Source: Erysipelothrix sp. UBA3383 (GTDB lineage: Bacteria; Bacillota_I; Bacilli_A; Erysipelotrichales; Erysipelotrichaceae). From it: a DNA stretch of 27,909 nt. Numbering within the stretch: the first letter of the stretch is position 1; every line of letters starts with the position of its first letter. Below the pieces are notes generated by a model, which made no database searches, was not told where the DNA came from, and was given only the letters and a program-made list of their open reading frames with translations. Positions 23,466 through 27,909 of this stretch are shown piece by piece. The stretch is from NCBI GenBank assembly GCA_002358955.1, contig DEPV01000112.1, positions 1-27,909 of the forward strand, given 5' to 3'. The position numbers and the translations under genes are program-made.

Positions 23466-25327
23466 AAATACAAGATGTACTTAGAAAAGACATAATGATT
23501 TTAGATTTCAATGCTGACTCAAAAGATGAGGCACTTCATTTATTAGTGGACCAATTGATCGTGGCAGGAGTTTTAAAACCTGAAAATCATGCAGAATTTG
23601 TCTATGTTCTAAAGACTCGTGAAGCACAGGGAAGTACTGCAGTTGGTGATAAGATTGCAATCCCTCATGGTATGAGTGATACCATCTCAGAGCCGGTTGT
23701 AGTTTTTGCACGAAGCAAAAAAGGAGTTGACTTTGAAAGTCTTGATGGACAGCCATCCCATTACTTCTTCTTAATTGCCACACCACAGGGTGAAGGGCAA
23801 GAACACCTTAAGATCTTATCATCCTTAGCAGGACAGTTAATGAATGCTTCTGTTATTGATCAACTTGAGGTTGCAAATAGTGCAGAAGAAATTGTTCTGG
23901 CATTTAAAGATCCAGAGGTAGTGAGTGTTGAAGATACCAATACTGACTATGATGTTCTAGCTGTAACGGGGTGTGCTACAGGTATTGCACATACCTATAT
24001 GGCAGCTGAGAAAATTAAAGATGTTGCTGAGCAGTTAGGACTTAAAGTTAAAGTTGAAACCAACGGTTCATCAGGTGTAGAAAATAGATTAAGTGCTGAT
24101 GAAATCAGTCATGCTAAAGGTATTATTGTAGCATCCGATATTAAAGTGGCGATGGATCGCTTTGATACCAAACCATTAATTCATGTTGGTGTTGCAGCTG
24201 GTATCCATGATGCAGAAAATATGTTGAACCAAATTATGAATGATGAAGCAAAAGTATATCATGCAGATGGTAAAGAAGAAGTTAAAGAGAGTTCTCAATC
24301 TGGCTTCTATCAACACTTGATGAGTGGTGTTACTCATATGTTACCCTTTGTTATTTCCGGGGGAATTTTAATTGCAATCGCATTTATGGTGGACCAGTTT
24401 ATTGGTGTTCCAGAAGCTCAATTAGGAAGCCTGGGATCGTTTAACGAAGCTGCTGCATTCTTTAATAACATTGGTGGTATGGCTTTTAGTTTCATGCTTC
24501 CTGTCCTAGCAGGATATATTGCTTATAGTATTGCGGATCGACCAGGACTTGTAGTTGGGTTTGTCGCAGGTGGTCTTGCTAATGCGGGTGGTTCTGGATT
24601 CTTAGGAGCACTATTGGGTGGATTTGTTGCGGGTTATGTCATGGAGTACATCAAGAAAGCACTTCGTAATGTACCTAAGAACTTAGCTGGAATTAAAACC
24701 ATTCTCTTATTCCCAGTTCTAGGTGTACTGATTGCTGGTGGAATTATGGCTCTTGTCAACATACCAATGGGTGCACTGAACCTGATGTTGAATGATTTCT
24801 TAAATGGTTTAAGTGGTACGAACGCGATTCTTCTAGGAGCGCTGGTAGGTGGTATGATGGCCGTAGACTTAGGTGGACCGATTAACAAGGCTGCATATGT
24901 CTTTGGTACAGGAACACTTGCTTCAAGTATAGCTACAGGTGGTAGTAGTGTAATGGCTGCTGTTATGGCAGCAGGAATGGTACCACCCCTTGCAATCTTT
25001 ATTGCAACACGCGTCTATAAAAATAAATTTACAAAGGTAGAACAGGATTCAGGACTTACAAACTTAATTCTAGGACTTTCCTTTATTACAGAAGGTGCAA
25101 TTCCATTTGCTTCAGCCGATCCTATTCCAATGCTAATTAGTTTTGTCGGAGGATCTGCACTAACAGGAGCACTTGTTATGATGTTAAACATTAAGGTGCT
25201 AGCACCTCATGGTGGAGTCTTTGTAATTATGCTTGTCTCTAATCCATTAATGTACTTATTATTTATTCTTCTTGGATCTATTGTGGGTGCATTACTCATC
25301 GGATTACTCAAGAAATCAAAACATTAA
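23462..25327 (+). CDS. fruA: PTS fructose transporter, fused IIA-IIB-IIC
   Basis: Membrane permease that imports fructose and phosphorylates it to fructose-1-phosphate at the expense of phosphoenolpyruvate through EI and HPr. Its 621 residues hold three domains. IIA is at 1-150 with the phosphorylated His69 in IAIPHGMSD. IIB is at about 163-262 with the phosphocysteine Cys171 in VTGCATGIAHTYMAAE. IIC is from about 280 with SGVTHMLPFVISGGILIAIAF and some nine or ten membrane segments, including VGGMMAVDLGGPINKAAY. This A-B-C order is the usual FruA arrangement in Firmicutes. It is the last gene of the fru operon. Confidence 0.96.
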   Translation: MKIQDVLRKDIMILDFNADSKDEALHLLVDQLIVAGVLKPENHAEFVYVLKTREAQGSTAVGDKIAIPHGMSDTISEPVVVFARSKKGVDFESLDGQPSHYFFLIATPQGEGQEHLKILSSLAGQLMNASVIDQLEVANSAEEIVLAFKDPEVVSVEDTNTDYDVLAVTGCATGIAHTYMAAEKIKDVAEQLGLKVKVETNGSSGVENRLSADEISHAKGIIVASDIKVAMDRFDTKPLIHVGVAAGIHDAENMLNQIMNDEAKVYHADGKEEVKESSQSGFYQHLMSGVTHMLPFVISGGILIAIAFMVDQFIGVPEAQLGSLGSFNEAAAFFNNIGGMAFSFMLPVLAGYIAYSIADRPGLVVGFVAGGLANAGGSGFLGALLGGFVAGYVMEYIKKALRNVPKNLAGIKTILLFPVLGVLIAGGIMALVNIPMGALNLMLNDFLNGLSGTNAILLGALVGGMMAVDLGGPINKAAYVFGTGTLASSIATGGSSVMAAVMAAGMVPPLAIFIATRVYKNKFTKVEQDSGLTNLILGLSFITEGAIPFASADPIPMLISFVGGSALTGALVMMLNIKVLAPHGGVFVIMLVSNPLMYLLFILLGSIVGALLIGLLKKSKH

Positions 25328-25338
25328 AATAAATTTAG

Positions 25339-25365
25339 AAACCGGATGAATTCCGGTTTTCTTTT
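25339..25365 (+). terminator. Terminator after fruA
   Basis: AAACCGGA (25339-25346) pairs with TCCGGTTT (25352-25359) around a TGAAT loop, followed by TCTTTT. It starts 11 bp after the fruA stop. Confidence 0.85.
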
Positions 25366-25487
25366 GGAATTAAACTTATATGCTTTAATTCACGCACATT
25401 TGCTCATAATTGACGAGGTCATTTATAAGTTAATTATTTTTATTAATTTTACAATACGCTATGAAATTCACAAACAGACTTAAAAAT

Positions 25488-25506
25488 GATGGAGATAATC
25501 ATTATC
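25488..25506 (+). promoter_or_regulatory. Fur-type box upstream of NADH oxidase gene
   Basis: The 19 bases match the Fur box GATAATGATAATCATTATC at 16 positions; the right 13 bases (GATAATCATTATC) are a perfect palindrome. As a 7-1-7 site (25493-25507) it matches TGATAATNATTATCA at 14 of 15. It could bind Fur or a paralogue such as PerR or Zur. Confidence 0.75.
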
Positions 25507-25536
25507 ACTTAAAGTTTATACACAGTCTTCACGCAA

Positions 25537-25551
25537 TGATTCTCATTATCA
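25537..25551 (+). promoter_or_regulatory. Second Fur-type box upstream of NADH oxidase gene
   Basis: TGATTCTCATTATCA matches TGATAATNATTATCA at 13 of 15. It lies 44 bp downstream of the first box and about 59 bp before the nox start, so both boxes probably flank or overlap the promoter, whose -35 and -10 I cannot place with confidence. Confidence 0.65.
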
Positions 25552-25609
25552 TTCTTAGCGTGTTATTCTGTATATGGAGAAGCAATAAGAAAATGATGAG
25601 GAGGCTCTT

Positions 25610-26944
25610 ATGAGTAAAATTGTATTAGTTGGTGCAAACCACGCAGGTATCGCTGCAGCGAATACCATTCTGGATAACTTTCCAGAAAATGAATTAACGA
25701 TCTTAGACCGTAACACAAACCTTAGTTACCTGGGTTGTGGAACGGCACTATGGGTAGGACGACAAATCTCAGGTTCTGATGATTTATTCTATACATCAAA
25801 AGAAGTTCTTGAAAACAAAGGTGCTAAGATTCAAATGGAAGTTGATGTTACTAACATTGATTTCGATAAAAAAGTTGTTACCAAACGTAACTTAAATGGT
25901 GAAGAAGAATTGATTTCATACGATACCTTAATTTTAGGAACGGGATCACTTCCTGTTGCACCTAATATTAAAGGTAATGATTTAGAAAACATCCACTTTG
26001 TTAAACTCTTCCAAGATTCACAAAAAATCGATGTTTTATTAGATCGTGAAGATGTTCAAAACGTTACCGTAGTAGGTGCGGGATACATTGGTGTTGAAAT
26101 GGCAGAGGCAGCACAACGTCGTGGTAAAAATGTGCGTATTGTTGAAGCTGCAAGTACAACATTATCAACATACTATGATGAGTGGTTTACAGATGATATG
26201 GATGCTGTTATGTCTAAAGAAGGCATTACATTATCAATGAACCAAACCGTTACTGAATTTAAAGGTGTGGATGGTAAAGTTAAAGAAGTTGTGACTACTG
26301 AAGGAACATATGAAACTGATCTTGTCATTATGGCAATTGGATTCATTCCTAACACACAACTTGGTAAAGGTGTCCTTGAGACATTACCAAATGGTGCATA
26401 CTTAGTTGATAAACATCAACGTACATCACGCAAGGATGTTTATGCAATTGGTGACTGTGCAAGTATCTACTCCAATGCATTACAAGAAACTACCTACATT
26501 GCACTTGCTACCAATGCAGTTCGTTCTGGAATTGTTGCAGGGTATAATGTATGTGGAGTTGGTCTTGAGGCACAAGGTGTTCAAGGATCCAATGGTATTT
26601 CAATTTATGGCTACAACATGGTTTCAACCGGGTTGAATACAGCTGCAGCTAAAAAGGCGGGCTATGATGTCAAGAGTACACAATTTGAGGATACTCAATT
26701 ACCAGGCTTCATGGCTGATAATCATAACGTTAAGATTCGTATTACATACGATGCAAAAACACGTCGTGTCCTGGGTGCTCAAATTGCATCCTATGCAGAT
26801 ATTTCAATGGGAATCCACATGTTCTCATTAGCTATTGTTAAAGGTGTTACAATTGATGAATTGAAACTGGTTGATATTTTCTTCCTACCACACTTTAACC
26901 AACCGTATAACTACATTACGATGGCAGCATTAAGCGCTGAATAA
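25610..26944 (+). CDS. nox: FAD-dependent NADH oxidase (H2O-forming type)
   Basis: A 444-residue flavoprotein of the NADH oxidase/peroxidase family that reduces O2 with NADH, usually four-electron to water through a cysteine sulfenic acid. It has FAD-binding VLVGANHAGIAAANTI (5-20, with the conserved His11), the redox Cys43 in YLGCGTALWVG, and NAD-binding VTVVGAGYIGVEMAEAA near 160. YAIGDCASIYSN near 280 is the second FAD motif. The C-terminal dimerisation domain ends in PHFNQPYNYITMAA. A single Cys43 and lack of a rhodanese domain favour Nox over CoA-disulfide reductase, though CoA-disulfide reductase and NADH peroxidase remain alternatives. The start has GAGGAGG at 25598-25604. It is monocistronic, with Fur-like boxes upstream and a terminator downstream, fitting oxygen or metal control. 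Confidence 0.92.
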   Translation: MSKIVLVGANHAGIAAANTILDNFPENELTILDRNTNLSYLGCGTALWVGRQISGSDDLFYTSKEVLENKGAKIQMEVDVTNIDFDKKVVTKRNLNGEEELISYDTLILGTGSLPVAPNIKGNDLENIHFVKLFQDSQKIDVLLDREDVQNVTVVGAGYIGVEMAEAAQRRGKNVRIVEAASTTLSTYYDEWFTDDMDAVMSKEGITLSMNQTVTEFKGVDGKVKEVVTTEGTYETDLVIMAIGFIPNTQLGKGVLETLPNGAYLVDKHQRTSRKDVYAIGDCASIYSNALQETTYIALATNAVRSGIVAGYNVCGVGLEAQGVQGSNGISIYGYNMVSTGLNTAAAKKAGYDVKSTQFEDTQLPGFMADNHNVKIRITYDAKTRRVLGAQIASYADISMGIHMFSLAIVKGVTIDELKLVDIFFLPHFNQPYNYITMAALSAE

Positions 26945-26987
26945 GATTCATCACGAATTACTATCATTAATCTCTCAAAACTTTATG

Positions 26988-27019
26988 AAACAAGTATACT
27001 GTATGTGTACTTGTTTTTT
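26988..27019 (+). terminator. Terminator after nox
   Basis: AAACAAGTATAC (26988-26999) pairs with GTGTACTTGTTT (27005-27016) through 12 positions including one T-G wobble, with a TGTAT loop and T residues to 27019. Confidence 0.9.
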
Positions 27020-27104
27020 ATATACTTATCAATCTTGGTGAAAAACTGTACAATCTAAGTTTCTTTATTTTACTTTGATAGTCAAATTATATTTTACTTA
27101 AGCG

Positions 27105-27110
27105 TATAAT
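27105..27110 (+). promoter_or_regulatory. Probable -10 of the YczE-like gene promoter
   Basis: A perfect TATAAT at 27105-27110, 24 bp before the gene start, preceded by AT-rich DNA. No convincing -35 lies at 16-18 bp. Confidence 0.55.
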
Positions 27111-27134
27111 AGTACATAGATTGAGGGGAATGTT

Positions 27135-27746
27135 ATGTCTAATTTATATTTTAAAAGAATCCTGATGGTATGTATGGGATTAATTATCAGAGGGATTGGT
27201 GTGGGGTTTATTATGCTTGCCCATATGGGATCTAATCCTGCAACACTATTTCAAGAAGGGTTTACTAAGATGTTGCATTTATCCTATGGTAATGGTGCTG
27301 CTTTAGCCAATCTTATAATTCTAATTGCAGTGTGGATTTACAATCGTAAGTACATTCATATTGCATCGGTCTTGGCTATCTTCTTAATTGGATACAGTGC
27401 AAACTTCATCACCGCATTCATACCCAACATTCAAGAGTATCAAACAGTAATGCGAATGATCTATTTGGTCTCAGGAAGTTTCATCTTGGCAATGGGTACA
27501 AAAATCTATCTTTTAGCACAGATGGGGGTAGGGGCACTGGATGTATTGGGAGAAATTATTTATGACCATACTAATTTAAGTGAAGTCAGTGCACGTTATC
27601 TGTGTGATGGATCATTTCTTGTCTTAGGTGTTTTAATGGGTGGACAGTTTGGTCTTGGAACAATCATTTCTTTAATTTTAATGGGTCCATGTATGAACCT
27701 TATTACTAAGACATCCTTCTTTAATAAATACTTAACAGTATCCTAA
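27135..27746 (+). CDS. YczE/YyaS/YitT-type integral membrane protein
   Basis: A 203-residue membrane protein with about five hydrophobic segments (about 8-30, 50-70, 75-95, 107-128 and 152-190) and short loops. The features RGIGVGFIMLAHMGSNPATLFQEG, LIGYSANF and AQMGVGALDVLGE match the YczE/YyaS-like branch of YitT-related proteins, found widely in Firmicutes and of unknown function; a transporter role is often guessed. Start ATG at 27135 follows GAGGGG at 27124-27129. It appears monocistronic between the nox terminator and the window end. No terminator is visible after it. Confidence 0.8.
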   Translation: MSNLYFKRILMVCMGLIIRGIGVGFIMLAHMGSNPATLFQEGFTKMLHLSYGNGAALANLIILIAVWIYNRKYIHIASVLAIFLIGYSANFITAFIPNIQEYQTVMRMIYLVSGSFILAMGTKIYLLAQMGVGALDVLGEIIYDHTNLSEVSARYLCDGSFLVLGVLMGGQFGLGTIISLILMGPCMNLITKTSFFNKYLTVS

Positions 27747-27909
27747 AACCTTCATTGCAGCTTTAACCGTTCCAATGTATCGTTTGAGTCTTTATGAATG
27801 AGCGTTGAAAAATCTATCTATTGAACTGAATTCAATCGCTTGTTTTTATCGTGATCATAGTGAGTCAAAGATAATTTAATTGTTATTCACTAAGGGCTAT
27901 GCTATAGTA
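27747..27909. other. 3' end of window without a supported gene
   Basis: On the minus strand a short frame ending at 27732 reads KRYIGTVKAAMKVLGYC before its stop and looks protein-like, but an in-frame stop lies only a few codons upstream and the neighbouring frame is broken too. This could be the eroded end of a convergent gene or chance. No terminator, RNA gene or promoter is clear. Confidence 0.4.

Overview
This window is AT-rich chromosomal DNA from a low-GC Gram-positive bacterium (Firmicutes/Bacillota). Every confident gene is on the + strand. TGA is used as a stop (mraY, fruK and the Ig-domain gene end in TGA), which excludes the Mycoplasma/Spiroplasma code. The Bacillus-like gene neighbourhoods, a shortened zinc-free L32, a dcw cluster that stops at murD and a 10-bp-periodic MraZ operator suggest an Erysipelotrichia-type or similarly reduced Firmicute. 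That placement is inference; no rRNA or marker comparison was possible.

Layout. 1-2674: the 3' part of topA (its start lies outside the window) and a Xer tyrosine recombinase. 2675-3016: a non-coding gap with a terminator and a strong promoter. 3026-3696: yceD (DUF177) and rpmF, closed by a terminator. 3764-5393: a protein with a HEPN-like N-terminus and a CBS pair, then murB, then a terminator. 5490-5638: a long hairpin, a promoter and four GTGG boxes exactly 10 bp apart (the MraZ operator). 5648-11706: a compact division/wall operon mraZ-rsmH-ftsL-pbp-mraY-murD with 1-4 base overlaps or gaps, closed by a terminator. 11735-15216: a new promoter drives a ComN-like regulator, a degenerate SecDF-like membrane protein and recJ. 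15276-16931: a promoter-bearing gene for a membrane-anchored Ig-like (BIG2) surface protein sits between recJ and apt. 16962-22428: apt, rel, uppP, an alkaline-phosphatase-superfamily phosphodiesterase and a DeoR regulator, closed by a terminator. 22459-25327: a TGATAA array and a cre-like site in front of fruK-fruA. 25488-26944: Fur-like boxes in front of a NADH oxidase. 27135-27746: a YczE/YitT-like membrane protein. The last 163 bases carry no supported gene.

How the genes work together. Much of the window concerns the cell envelope. MurB and MurD make the UDP-MurNAc-peptide, MraY loads it onto undecaprenyl phosphate, UppP recycles that carrier, the PASTA-containing class B PBP cross-links septal wall, and FtsL supports the divisome. 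The ComN-SecDF-RecJ-Apt-Rel order matches the Bacillus neighbourhood and lets the divergent 541-residue membrane protein be recognised as a SecDF descendant. The fru genes form a classical regulator, 1-phosphofructokinase and PTS transporter set. Nothing here looks like a defence island, prophage or CRISPR locus. The observations most worth following are the SecDF-like protein lacking the usual proton-relay motifs, the MraZ and TGATAA helical-phase operator arrays, the MraY with an altered HHH motif, and the zinc-free L32.
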